From NCBI GenBank assembly GCA_010015745.1, contig ML978246.1, positions 79,325 to 143,324 of the forward strand: 64,000 bases of DNA, in the 5' to 3' direction. Positions within the stretch are counted from its first letter, which is position 1. Every line of letters starts with the position of its first letter. This DNA is from Setomelanomma holmii (Eukaryota > Ascomycota > Dothideomycetes > Pleosporales > Phaeosphaeriaceae). Positions 34,596 to 44,319 of this stretch are shown piece after piece. The notes beneath the pieces were generated by a model. The model made no database searches, was not told where the DNA came from, and saw only the letters and a list, made by a program, of their open reading frames with translations. Made by a program: the position numbers and the translations under genes.

Positions 34596-34725
34596 CCCGT
34601 GCCTAGCGAAACGCACCTGCCCAGATTTCGCGAACAATATCAGTTTACCCCACCTCATTCACGCTGTCGACCGCCTCCCGTCGCCTCACCAACACCCTCA
34701 CCCCTCGGAATCTCGTCAGCCCACC

Positions 34726-35861
34726 ATGTCCGAGCGAGACTCCTTCCTCCACCTTGCGCGCCCGCTTGGCCCAGCTCCCGTCGGCGCCCAGCCATCGACT
34801 GCCCCGCTGAATGTCGCTATACAACCCCAGGTACGCGCCGGCACAGGCAGAGTGAATGTAGCTTCAGTTACTAATACGTCGCGTCAAGGCTGTTTTCTCG
34901 ATACTCGATCACGCTCTCCGCCGGCCCGCCGACCAAGAACGCGTTATCGGCACACTTCTCGGAACCCGCAGCGAAGATGGCACCGAAATCGAGATCCGAA
35001 ATTGCTATGCCGTCCCACACACCGAAACAGCCGAGCAGGTTGAGGTAGACATGGACTACCAGAAGCAAATGCTGGCCCTTCACCTCCGTGCCAACCCCCG
35101 CGAAGTCCTCGTTGGCTGGTATGCGACCAGCAGCGACCTCAACACGTTCTCCGCCCTCATCCAGAACTTCTACAGCCAACAAGGCGACGGCACATGGCCA
35201 CATCCCGCAGTACATCTCACAGTATCGACAGTCCCAGGCCAAGACATCGAGTCACGGACATACATCTCCGCACCCATTGGCGTGACTGCTGAGCGCGCGG
35301 CCGATTCGTGCTTGTTCATCCCAGTACCGCACGAGATCAAGTACGGCGAGGCAGAGAAGTCGGGACTAGAGCTCATCTCGTCGGCAAAGGATCGCGAGGA
35401 TAGGTCACAAGAGATCATGACCGATCTCGACTCGTTGGAGCGCGCTGTACAGCACGTCCTGGACATGTTGGAGCGTGTTTCAAATTATGTCAACAATGTG
35501 CTGGACGAGGAGGCCGAGCCATCATCAGCGCTAGGACAGTTCTTGATGAACGCTCTCAGTCTAGCACCAAAGGTTGACCCCGCCGACATTGAGCGCGACT
35601 TGTGAGTCCACTGCCATCCCTTCCGAAATCTCCACGCTAACACATCCCAGCAACAACCACATCCAAGACGTCCTCGTCGTATCGTACCTCGCCAACACCA
35701 TCCGCACCCAGATCGACCTTTCGAACCGCCTCGCAACCGCCGCGCTCACAATGGGCGGAACTGATGCTCTCGCTGGCGACGGCCAAAAAGACGGAGGCGA
35801 CAGGAAACAGGGCGGTGATCGGAGGGGCAAAGGCCGGCAGCAGAGAGCACAGGAAGCATGA
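34726..35861 (+). CDS. EIF3F: Translation initiation factor eIF3 subunit F
   Basis: Exons 34726..34830, 34889..35601, 35651..35861; 342 aa; ATG in context ACCATGT. Subunit of the eIF3 complex that organises the 43S pre-initiation complex in the cytosol. The MPN domain starts right after intron 1: VFSILDHALRRP, VIGTLLGTRSEDGTEIEIRNCYAVPH, EVLVGWYATSSDLN, HLTVSTVPGQ. No JAMM zinc-site pattern is visible, as expected for the non-catalytic MPN subunit. Then a helical part (DLDSLERAVQHVLDMLERVSNYVNNVLD) and NNHIQDVLVVSYLANTIRTQIDLSNRL, followed by a Gly/Lys/Arg-rich tail. Introns of 58 and 49 bp. Divergent partner of UTP25. No abnormality seen. Confidence 0.95.
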
Positions 35862-36756
35862 ATATAATTCGACGGAATGTGTTTAGAAAAAGAGCTTGGG
35901 GTCGGCGGCGTGGCTAAGGGGCTGTTCCAGATGATCGGATAATTCGAGACACTCTGGATGCGGCAAATGTTAGCGGAAAGGTTATGGAGCCTCTGCGCGA
36001 AAATGTTTGGGACTGCGCGAGTCAATGAGGACCAAGGATATTGAGCCGGGCGTGGGGAGGATGAACGAGCTCATGATGAATGAGCGATATGGCATTACCG
36101 GGCTCTGTACCATTATAACAGGCCTATCTTGCATGCATTAGGCCGCGCTTCAAGAGAAGCGTGAATTGAAACAATTCGAAATTCTCCGGACTGTGCCCAA
36201 CGAATGCGCAAACATGAAGCAACAGTGCCACAAGTCACATGCTGATCTTTTGCGCGCAGTAACGTTGAACAGCAATACTTCGGAAAAGTAATAGAAAGAC
36301 GACTTTGTATGCCGAAGCTTCAAGCCCTGAGACCATGCCTTTGCCAGCAGAGTGATGAAGTGAGACGAGCTATGTCCAAGTCTTACATGGTGCTCAGCCA
36401 CTCCAGGCTTTCTCTGGACAAAAAAAGCATGAAATCTAGGATGTACGCCAGAATCCGCTGTTCCAATGCCAGAATCCTTTTCCACCCACGCATGGGCATA
36501 GCCATATGCCACGATCAACGCCATGCAAGGTCTATATTCTGGAATGTCGTGCTCGAAGGCCTTTTTGCTTGAGGCCGAGAAGTCAGACGTTCATTCGTAA
36601 AGACGTCGATTATACGGTTCGCATCGTTCCCGGCTCCGCGTTTATCTGTCACGTCTCTAACATGCGAAGGTGGTTTTTGATGGCGTCGTCCACTGGGCTT
36701 TTGGAACCGCCGGTGCATACTCGATCATGCGTGATGAGTAGCTGTGCGAATCGCTC
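35862..36756. other. Intergenic between convergent eIF3f and TAF13
   Basis: About 0.9 kb of 3' flanking sequence of two convergent genes. ORFs of up to 124 codons have no motif. Confidence 0.5.
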
Positions 36757-37528
36757 TCATCCACTCCGCACAGTACTTGCATCATCCCCACCTCCATCCA
36801 CCCGACTCTTATCCTTCTTCTTCCTCTTCTTCTTCGGCTCGCCGTCCTCCTCACCCCCCTTATCCTTCTTCTTCCTCCCTTGACCCGCACCCGCATCTCC
36901 CTTTTCCCCCTCTCCACCCTCCTCCGGGCCTCCATCCTTGCCCAACACCGCGCCCTCATCCGTATCAAACGCCTTCCTCTTGCGCTTCAAATCCTTATCC
37001 GTCTCGAGCATATCACTGACCCTGCCTAACTTGACCGTATCCCGGCGTAACATGAACTTGAAATCATCGAGCTTTATCTTCGCACGACGCGCATGGTGCG
37101 CGACAGATGCGGCTTCGTGGCATGTTTCGATGATATAATCGGTTATGATTTCGTCGAGGACGCGCACGGTTTCGGGGAGCGGAAAGTCGTTGTCGCCAAA
37201 GGCGCGGAGGAACGATTCTACTGAAGAGGGCGTGTTAGTTGTTTGTGAGTGGGCGTCGTGGGTGCGGCGGAGGGGGAGGCGTGGGAGAGGTGGGATTGGC
37301 ATTTTGGCGGGTGGGTTGAGTCGCGGTTTTGCGATTCGTGTCGATGTTCATGGGGTGTAGAGAGTAGAAGAGAGAGAATCCAGGAATATCATAAGATGAA
37401 GAAAATACAAGTGAAGGTAGAGGCGCGACAGACAAACGAAGGCTCTGGGTGAGGGTGAAGGCACACTTACAGTCTGGCGTTGGGAACTGCTGGCCCTTCT
37501 GGCGCAATCGCATGCGCACTTCCGTCAT
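36757..37528 (-). CDS. TAF13: TFIID subunit TAF13 (histone-fold)
   Basis: Exons complement(36757..37220, 37471..37528); 173 aa. Part of TFIID, where it pairs with TAF11 in basal transcription. Exon 1 codes MTEVRMRLRQKGQQFPTPD; the 250 bp intron (GTAAGT...CAG) is the longest in the window. Exon 2 gives the TFIID-18 histone fold: LESFLRAFGDNDFPLPETVRVLDEIITDYI cut here as FLRAFGD and PLPETVRVLDEIITDYI, then ARRAKIKLDDFKFMLRRD and KLGRVSDMLETDKDLKRKRKAFD. The C-terminal third is a Lys/Asp/Gly tail (KKKRKKKDK) that makes the strand very CT-rich at 36780-36900. Divergent from KSH1 by 425 bp. The in-frame ATG at 37302 lies within the intron and would lose exon 1. Confidence 0.92.
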
Positions 37529-37953
37529 CTTGTGAGCTCACACGTCGCCCAGATTGTTTGCTGTCTTGGAGTGCTAAGACACTTGTGCCTTCACCCGACG
37601 CGCGATGCGCCTGCCCTCTCCTTGTGTCTCGCGACCTTTGTTGGGTTCCTGTATTTCTCGTGGGCGTGCGGTATTTGTGACTATTTGACGATCGCTAGCA
37701 CTTCTATCGCAGAGCGGGGTCGGTCGGCTTGAACAATGGTAATAGCTAGAGGATGGAATTGAAGTGGTGGTTCGAAGTGGTAAAGTCGCGACTTCCTAGC
37801 ACATGCGATGACGATCTCCCGTGCACGCGCACAGACACCTCTCACATTCAACACCACCAATCTGTCCGCAACATCAGGCATCTAGACACACTCCACTTCC
37901 ACGCAACACGTCGCCGGCCTTACACGCCGAATCCCGCGCACACCCCAATCAAG
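37529..37953. other. Divergent promoter of TAF13 and KSH1
   Basis: 425 bp between the two start codons. Short ORFs only; no strong palindrome recognised. Confidence 0.5.
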
Positions 37954-38327
37954 ATGGTATGCATCACTCCGCTGCCTACTACCTATGCAACAACTAACAG
38001 ACCGTTGTTCAGACTGCCCTCTTCAACTTCCAGTCCCTCCTCCTCGTCATCCTGCTCACAATCTGCACCTCGACATACGCGCACTACGTCTTCCCCGGGA
38101 TAATCGACCGCAACAAGGACAACTACTTTGTGGCGCCGTTTTGGAAGGCTGCGCGCGTGGGCGAGCGCATGAGTCCGTATGTTAGCATTGCATGTGTGGT
38201 CATGGCTGTAAGTGTGATTTCTTGATTGGGGGAGGAGAGATGGTAAGATGGGAAGGGAGCGTGGTATGATCGGTGTGGAAATTTGGCTGTGGCTGACTTT
38301 GGATAGGCGCTTGAGTTCATGGGATGA
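37954..38327 (+). CDS. KSH1: Kish (TMEM167/Ksh1), early secretory pathway membrane protein
   Basis: A tiny Golgi/ER membrane protein needed for early secretion in yeast. The first exon is only the ATG (37954..37956); a GTATGC intron to 38012 follows, and exon 2 starts TALFNFQSLLLVILLTICT, then DRNKDN, FWKAARVGERMSPYVS, IACVVMA. This is the complete conserved family core with its two hydrophobic helices. The end is uncertain. Reading through gives AVSVIS and stop at 38225 (71 aa). Splicing a 99 bp intron 38208..38306 (GTAAGT, branch CTGAC, TAG) gives VMAALEFMG and stop at 38327 (72 aa, the same length as the yeast and human proteins). I prefer the spliced form because the sites are strong. No disabling change seen. 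Confidence 0.87.
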
Positions 38328-39245
38328 GCGACACGTTGCGTGCGAAAGGGACGAGAAGACATGGGGGAGATATCAGAGGACGACTTGAGATGTGCATATA
38401 GCGTGGCGTTATTTCTGGAGTTCAAGACAAGGTTCATATGAGGAATGGAAATGATGTGGAAGCCGAACCACCATGCTTGCTTCACGAAGGATTTGAGGAT
38501 GATCAGGCGGTTGCAGGCTGCTGCTGGTTGTGATCGTACATCAACTTCATGTTGTCATTGCTGTTATTGGTCACAGGTGTGAGCGGTCCGGTCTATACAT
38601 GAGACGATGTGTACATGTACCATTACCAAGAAGACCGCACCGTGTAAGACTGCATTGTCGATTGTCCATGATTTGATACGGCGTTTTCAGTGTGGATTTG
38701 CACGTGACCAGAATCCGAGACCAACGTAATTCGAGATAGGGACAACAGCATGTTCGAATATTGTTTCGCTGCATCGTAACATTAAAAGTATATACAAGCT
38801 TAACTGCTCCTAGCTATCACGCCAGCTCGCAGTCAAGTTTCCAAGCCAGATTTTGTCCCAACCCACGCAGAAAGGTCAGAGATGCATTAGTACAGTTGTA
38901 AAGTGTACCAGCACCATCAAAACCAAATCTAAACCACCAGTTGCCCGTAACCTATAACCAGTTTGCCATACAAGAGATGATAATACACAGACGTACCCAG
39001 CGCCTATTGAACACCAATGGTTCAGGCGCAAGACGTAAGAGATGAGATTTCTGACAGATTTTGGTGGTAGATGATGAAAATGAGGAAACACATTGGCAAG
39101 ATCGCCCACCCATTGGTGGCGCATGTGTCCTCGGAAAAGAAACACAGAAGTCTATGACACAGAAAGGTTGAGGCAGAAGAAAAGAAACAACGGATAACAA
39201 TCTTAACAATAAGCACTTGCGAAAGTCCGACTCAACTGACTTGCA
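38328..39245. other. Intergenic between convergent KSH1 and AHC1-like gene
   Basis: 0.9 kb; minus-strand ORFs of up to 89 codons without motif. Probably 3' UTRs of both genes. Confidence 0.5.
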
Positions 39246-41153
39246 CTAGTCCTTGCGACTCGCCTCTCCCTTCTCAAAGCAACCATGGAGCCCTTGACAA
39301 GACTTGGCACGCTCATGCGCACCCTCCACATCGCTCGCATCCTCGACAACCACATCATCGTGCATGACGAGGTCAGGCTGGCTGTGAGCGTCGTCCATCT
39401 CTTCGTCGTCATCGTCGTCGTGATCGCTAACTAGACCAGGGTTAGACTCAACTGTATTAGGGCTGAGGTCTACTGGAGAAGCAAGTAAATCACCACTCTC
39501 TGACTTTACGAGCGAGGGAAGTGACAATGGAAGGCGCGCATGACCCTGTGAGATGCCCTTCTTGCTTCCTGGTCGCGCGGCTGGAGCCTTGTTACCGGAA
39601 GTAGCGGAAGGACCGTTCGCAGGGAGGCGACCGAGCTGTGGCGGCTTGGTTGTGATCGGAGTCGGGAGAGCGCTAGTGTCCGCGAAGTCGTCGTCCGAGG
39701 TTTCTATTGCACTCAGGTCAACCTTTGCACGTGAAGTCTCCACAAGTGATTTGAGATCACCTGCAAAACCTGCATTCCGTAGTTGAGCTTCCAGATAGGG
39801 CGTCGACGATGATTTCTTAAGGCTGGCTGGACTGGCCGACTTCGGAGTGTTACGTGGCGTGTCTGGATGTTGACGATGCACGTCTTTGGCCACTCTGGGA
39901 GGAGTAGCCTGCGTCGCCAGAGGGTGCACGATACCGGGCGTGGTCGGTACAGGAAAGCTAACTGCGGGCGCGGCTGCAGTAGCCGGGGTGTTAATCGGTT
40001 CAGTCGCGGTGACCGGCTGGCCGACCTCGTTGACATCAACTGGAACGCCACAAGCTATGGCTGCCTGGTCGTGGCTCTTGAAAACCTGATTGTGCTTGAT
40101 GCGACAATGGTTGAGGAAACCTTGCGTGTTTGAGAAGTTGCTGTGCTCGCACTTAGCGCAGTAGAGCCGTACCCATTGACCATCAGTGGAACGCTTGTGC
40201 AGCAGAGGATCGATCTTTGGCGCAGGTGCTGGAGTTTCACCAAGGGGCGCGAGCTTCAACATTCCAGTCGAAGTTCTCGACGTGCGGGCTCGATTCGCTG
40301 ACCCAAAGTCACCGAAGCTGCCGCGCGTCGTCCTGCCCTCACCGACGCCAAAGTAACCGTGGGCCTGCTGCGCAAGTGCGCGCTCGGATATAGGATCAAA
40401 CTTGGGATCCGAGATCAGCCATTTGGCGTAGTGGCGAGTGTACGGACCATCTGTAACCCCCCAAGGAGCCGCATACTGAGGCGTCGTGAGGCCAGAAGCG
40501 GGCTGTAGAGATGCGCCGACACCAAGGCTGAGATCCTCAGAAAGACCTTCAGATCCTGGAAATGGGATCAGAGCGCACCGCCGCAGCTGCTCGAGTGCAA
40601 CTTGACACTTGGCGAGTTCTTGCTCGATCAAACGAAGCTCGTTGTGCTTGAGCAAGATCTCCATATCGATTTGCGCCTCGATCGCTTGTTGCACAGGCGT
40701 CAATCCAGAGTCCATGGTTGTTGCGGATGAGTTGACAGACTCTGATTTGGAAGCTGGCTTTTGCACTCTTAATACCTTGCTCTTGCTCTGACCCTCTTTC
40801 CGTGATGGCTGCGCCTTCGGCCGCGTCTCCAATACTTCCGCAGGAGCGGCCTTGGGCGCGTCTTGTGCAAGGGCAAACTTTGTAGGCTCAGGAGCTACTC
40901 CAGTCATCGAGTTCGCACTTCCAGTCACGAAACTTTGCTTTACCTCACCATGCGCCCCCTTCCACTTCTTCACTACATGCGCATGCTGCGCTGCAGCCGG
41001 CTCGGGGCTGTCAGTCGCTTTCCGCTTGATTTTGCTCATGAAGTTTGGCATCTCGACGACCGGCAGCGGTCTTGACTTGTGCAGCGTTGACTTCTCCATG
41101 ATCTTGTCGCCAGGCGACTCCGTACTCCATGGGAGGCGGAACATGGACTGCAT
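39246..41153 (-). CDS. AHC1-like C2H2 zinc-finger protein (putative ADA histone acetyltransferase component)
   Basis: Single exon, 635 aa. The best marked parts are a coiled coil near residues 155-195 (QAIEAQIDMEILLKHNELRL) followed by a conserved region with PYTRHYAKWLISDPKFDPISERAL and a C2H2 finger at about 331-354: WVRLYCAKCEHSNFSNTQGF, with Cys332, Cys335, His349 and His354. This order matches fungal AHC1-like proteins; in yeast Ahc1 belongs to the ADA complex. The C-terminal 250 residues are disordered, ending with an Asp/Glu-rich patch (DDDDDEEMDD). N-terminal basic Lys/Arg stretch (KIKRK) may be a nuclear signal. The start at 41153 is the first ATG; other Met codons at 4 and 19 are possible. 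The nuclear chromatin role is inferred from the family. Confidence 0.72.
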   Translation of the reverse strand: MQSMFRLPWSTESPGDKIMEKSTLHKSRPLPVVEMPNFMSKIKRKATDSPEPAAAQHAHVVKKWKGAHGEVKQSFVTGSANSMTGVAPEPTKFALAQDAPKAAPAEVLETRPKAQPSRKEGQSKSKVLRVQKPASKSESVNSSATTMDSGLTPVQQAIEAQIDMEILLKHNELRLIEQELAKCQVALEQLRRCALIPFPGSEGLSEDLSLGVGASLQPASGLTTPQYAAPWGVTDGPYTRHYAKWLISDPKFDPISERALAQQAHGYFGVGEGRTTRGSFGDFGSANRARTSRTSTGMLKLAPLGETPAPAPKIDPLLHKRSTDGQWVRLYCAKCEHSNFSNTQGFLNHCRIKHNQVFKSHDQAAIACGVPVDVNEVGQPVTATEPINTPATAAAPAVSFPVPTTPGIVHPLATQATPPRVAKDVHRQHPDTPRNTPKSASPASLKKSSSTPYLEAQLRNAGFAGDLKSLVETSRAKVDLSAIETSDDDFADTSALPTPITTKPPQLGRLPANGPSATSGNKAPAARPGSKKGISQGHARLPLSLPSLVKSESGDLLASPVDLSPNTVESNPGLVSDHDDDDDEEMDDAHSQPDLVMHDDVVVEDASDVEGAHERAKSCQGLHGCFEKGEASRKD

Positions 41154-42771
41154 GGTGAGAGAAGTGGAAGTGGTTGCCTAGCGAAAACAGCGCTCATCTG
41201 TCGTGGCGGGTGTATTGCGCATCAAAGTCCGGAAGCTAGAAGGCTGCGGAATGACGTCGCAGCAGTGGCGGCAAACAGCGCGCACTCGAAAATGAAGGCG
41301 AAAGAGCGGGTTATTACAAGCAGAAGTGTTTATTAAGTGTACACGAGGGAGTGGAAGAAGGGCAACAACAAGCAGTTAAGCCGTTGTGGGGTGACGTGGT
41401 GGTGGTAGGCAGCTGCAAGGTGTTGCGAAGATCTACCGGACACAGCAGGCGAATGGGAGGAATCCGCCGCACCAGCGCGAAAAGCTGGGAAAATAAAATG
41501 GGAGCCTGCAAGAAACGGGGACGCTGCAGCTGTGCAGGGCTGCAGGAGGCCGTTAAATGGGGTGGTGGGCGAAGAAGGGGGAGTCGCGTGAAGGCGGGTG
41601 TTGGTGTTGTGTTGTGAGGACGAAGACGAACTTGAAGATGGGGGGGTCGGTCCTCTCTGGAGTTCCACGGCCTGCAGGCACGCTAATAATAGGCTAACTG
41701 CAATAGAGCAGCCACGACCGGGGTACGCTGCCCCTGATTGGCGCCCCACGACATGTCTCATTCTCGAAAAGCCGTGGAATCTGTTGGCACAGCAAAGTAA
41801 TACATCATGAGCGATTATCGCAGTCCTCCAATCTGCTCGTGATCGTGGTGCCGCCGTTTGCATCGCGCTGCTTGCAGTCTTTGGGTGGAGGCGCTGGAGT
41901 ATTAGTTCGATCGGTAGCAAGTCTATCAGATCAGCACGCATATCTACATCATACTGGGGCACTTGGCTGCGGCGCATAGACTAAGTCGCTGCCAGCAAAC
42001 GTTGGACGAGTCAAACTGTTTCAGCGCGGTTATGTCATACATCGTACCGGGATCCCGCGGCCACACTTTGCGACAACACCACCCAGCGATCGTTATCAAG
42101 TTATCGCGCATTCAGCTTTCTTGTTTTTTGCTGTCTAGGCTGTAGGAATGATATGAGACCTTTGTCTGCATGTGAGACTTTGGAAGTGATGCGCCGTGCG
42201 ACCACATATGCACCTCCGCGGCGCACCTATGATTAGAATAATCGCCCTTTCAACTATCGATATCGTGATGGTGTTGAGCCGGGCGGCGCGCCACGCCTCC
42301 TTGCAGAGTAACGAGGTTTGTCATGATGAGAACGGCCGCCAAGGCGCTACTGCCTTCTCTGCCACCACACCCCGGCCCACTTACCTCGCATACGTACGCC
42401 ACCAGACGCCCTAAAACGCACACCACCTCAACACCATGGATGCGATCTGTACGGTGAAGATCACGATATCGTCATGTGATCTGATCTTATCTGAGACTGA
42501 AGAAGTCTGCGAGACCGCTGGACGTATTTACTGTTGTAGACGGCACACCAGATCCAAGACTACCGAGCGATTGCGCTCCTCGTCACAATGATGCTAACTA
42601 GGCTGCGGCTCCGGTTGCCCTTCCGGTTCGAAAGTGTATTGGCTGAGTTCCGGTCCTACCCGCGTCAGCCGGACTCCCGGCCAAAACTTCGACCAGCTGT
42701 ACTGGAACAAATGTCGCAATGCCCAAGCCATATTGTATACTAAATAACCTCAAAATAACTCAAATGGACAT
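41154..42771. other. Gene-free stretch
   Basis: 1.6 kb. The part next to the AHC1-like gene is its promoter (a TGACGTCG, near-CRE, at about 41252). A long minus-strand ORF (41333-41977) is Ser/Pro/Ala low complexity with no start context or motif; I do not call it. Confidence 0.45.
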
Positions 42772-43721
42772 TCAGAAATGCTTCGGCTGGTCCACAGGCC
42801 GTGGTATCGAGCTTGGTGGCGATGGAAAGTCTTTGCGACCATCCTCGCCATCCGCTCCATGTTGTGATGCATCAAGATTGTAACCATTCATTCCTTCAGC
42901 AACGTCGCTTTCGAACTCGCCCTTCGTTGGGCTCGCAAAATTCGCGAACGGACAACTTGCGCCCTTCATCGCATCCTCAATCTCGCTGTCACTCTCACTC
43001 CCATCATGTAGAATCTTCTTCCCATGCAAATACCCCTCAGGCTCAATCTCAGGCACAAGAACCTCCTCTTCAAACTCATCGCCATCACGTACATACCACT
43101 TCGCGAACAAGTCGTTTTGGATCCAGATGACTTTCGACAGCGCTTTGACGAGCGCGATCTTCTTATCCATCTTCATGCGCGGATGCGAGAGGATCGCTTC
43201 GGTCACGACGTCCTGGATGAAGGATAATGTGACGCCGATGTGCACGTATTCAACGTGTAGAGGGTGTACACGCCCTTGGCCGACGTGCATCATGCCTACT
43301 TTGTCCAAGTACTCCCAGAACTCCATCTTTGTAGGGTCAGAGCAGAGTTTCGTCAGATAGCCGCGCAAGAAAATCTTGCGATGTAGGATTTGTGGTGAGT
43401 TTTCGGTAAGGTTGGGATCTATAGGGCCAGAGAAGGATGTGCTGCGGGTTTCAAAGGCGCGCGCAGTAATATCGTATTGCAGGAGCTTTTTGTAGACGAT
43501 GTTCACGATAGCGGGAATGAGTGCTTTGATGTACTTTGCACCGCTGATCAGGGCTTCAATGTCGCCTTGAGCTGTGTCAGCAAGTATCATCGAGTGAGAC
43601 CAGAGTGCTTACGGGAGCTGAAGTCTAGGAACGAGTGCAGATACTGTATCCGGGCCTCAAGGTTGGTGTAGAGCTCTTTGCGATCGATGTGCTGCATCGG
43701 ATGACGCGCAAGAGGTGCCAT
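42772..43721 (-). CDS. Protoglobin/globin-sensor domain protein
   Basis: Exons complement(42772..43571, 43613..43721); 302 aa; the 41 bp intron (GTAAGC, branch CTGAC, CAG) is the shortest found. Exon 1 codes MAPLARHPMQHIDRKELYTN and RIQYLHSFLDFSS; exon 2 continues with DIEALISGAKYIKALIPAIV, YKKLLQYDITARAFETR, HRKIFLRGYLTKLCSD, FWEYLDKVGMMH, then HPLHVEYVHIGVTLSFIQDVV and ALSKVIWIQNDLFAKWYV. This is the helical pattern of the protoglobin family in fungi; the proximal heme His is probably the one in EYVHIGV. The last 90 residues are acidic and disordered. It may bind heme and sense or bind oxygen; no signalling domain is fused. Family assignment is from motif memory. Confidence 0.78.
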
Positions 43722-44319
43722 TTTCAGCGTGTTGGTTGTCTGTTGCGAGTATGTTGGTGCAGTGTCCTTGCGAGAATGTGCAATCGTGATGCAAGCCGCA
43801 AGTTGTTGTTTCGAGCGGGTGCGTAGGTATCTGATGTTGCATCGATTGCTTTACGGTTGAATACCTTATAAGAGACCATCGTATTCTCTGCCGAGACGTC
43901 CGTGTTGGCAATTGTTTTGTGTCGTGAAATTGTGGTGTGGTCGGTCGTAAGATCTCCAGATTTGATGGCGTGACACGCGTTAGATGCAGTGAGTCGAACC
44001 ACCACCGAACAGCATCTCAACAGAGGCAGTGGATTTGCTGACCTTAGATAATCTATTGGCTCGCGATAGATTCCGCTGTTTTCTTGTGCAGTCCCTAAAG
44101 CTTTGAGCAAACGATATCCTGCTACAAGACTGGATGGTCGTTGCGCGTGTTGCACAGACTTATACTAAATCAACGTACACTGGTTCTCCGCCGGCAAGGC
44201 TCGGGGGTTTGATGATGCTTCGCGCAACTTCCGGCTTCTTCAGATATTTTTGGAACCAACGCTAACTATCTACACAGTATTCTATCAAACGGTGGGTTTC
44301 CGAAACGGACTGGCTATCT
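43722..44319. other. Intergenic between protoglobin gene and HET pseudogene
   Basis: 600 bp with only short ORFs. A GGTTCGACTC-like string on the minus strand near 43990 resembles a tRNA B-box, but no T-stem pairs around it. Confidence 0.4.

Noticed and set aside
36780..36910. CT-rich microsatellite
   Set aside because: It is the reverse complement of the Lys-rich coding tail of TAF13.
41333..41977. 214-codon minus-strand ORF as a gene
   Set aside because: Ser/Pro low complexity, no motif, no splice context, overlaps a CT-biased strand; likely chance.
43960..44010. tRNA gene on the minus strand
   Set aside because: Only a GGTTCGACTC string matches; no T-stem, anticodon arm or acceptor stem pairs.
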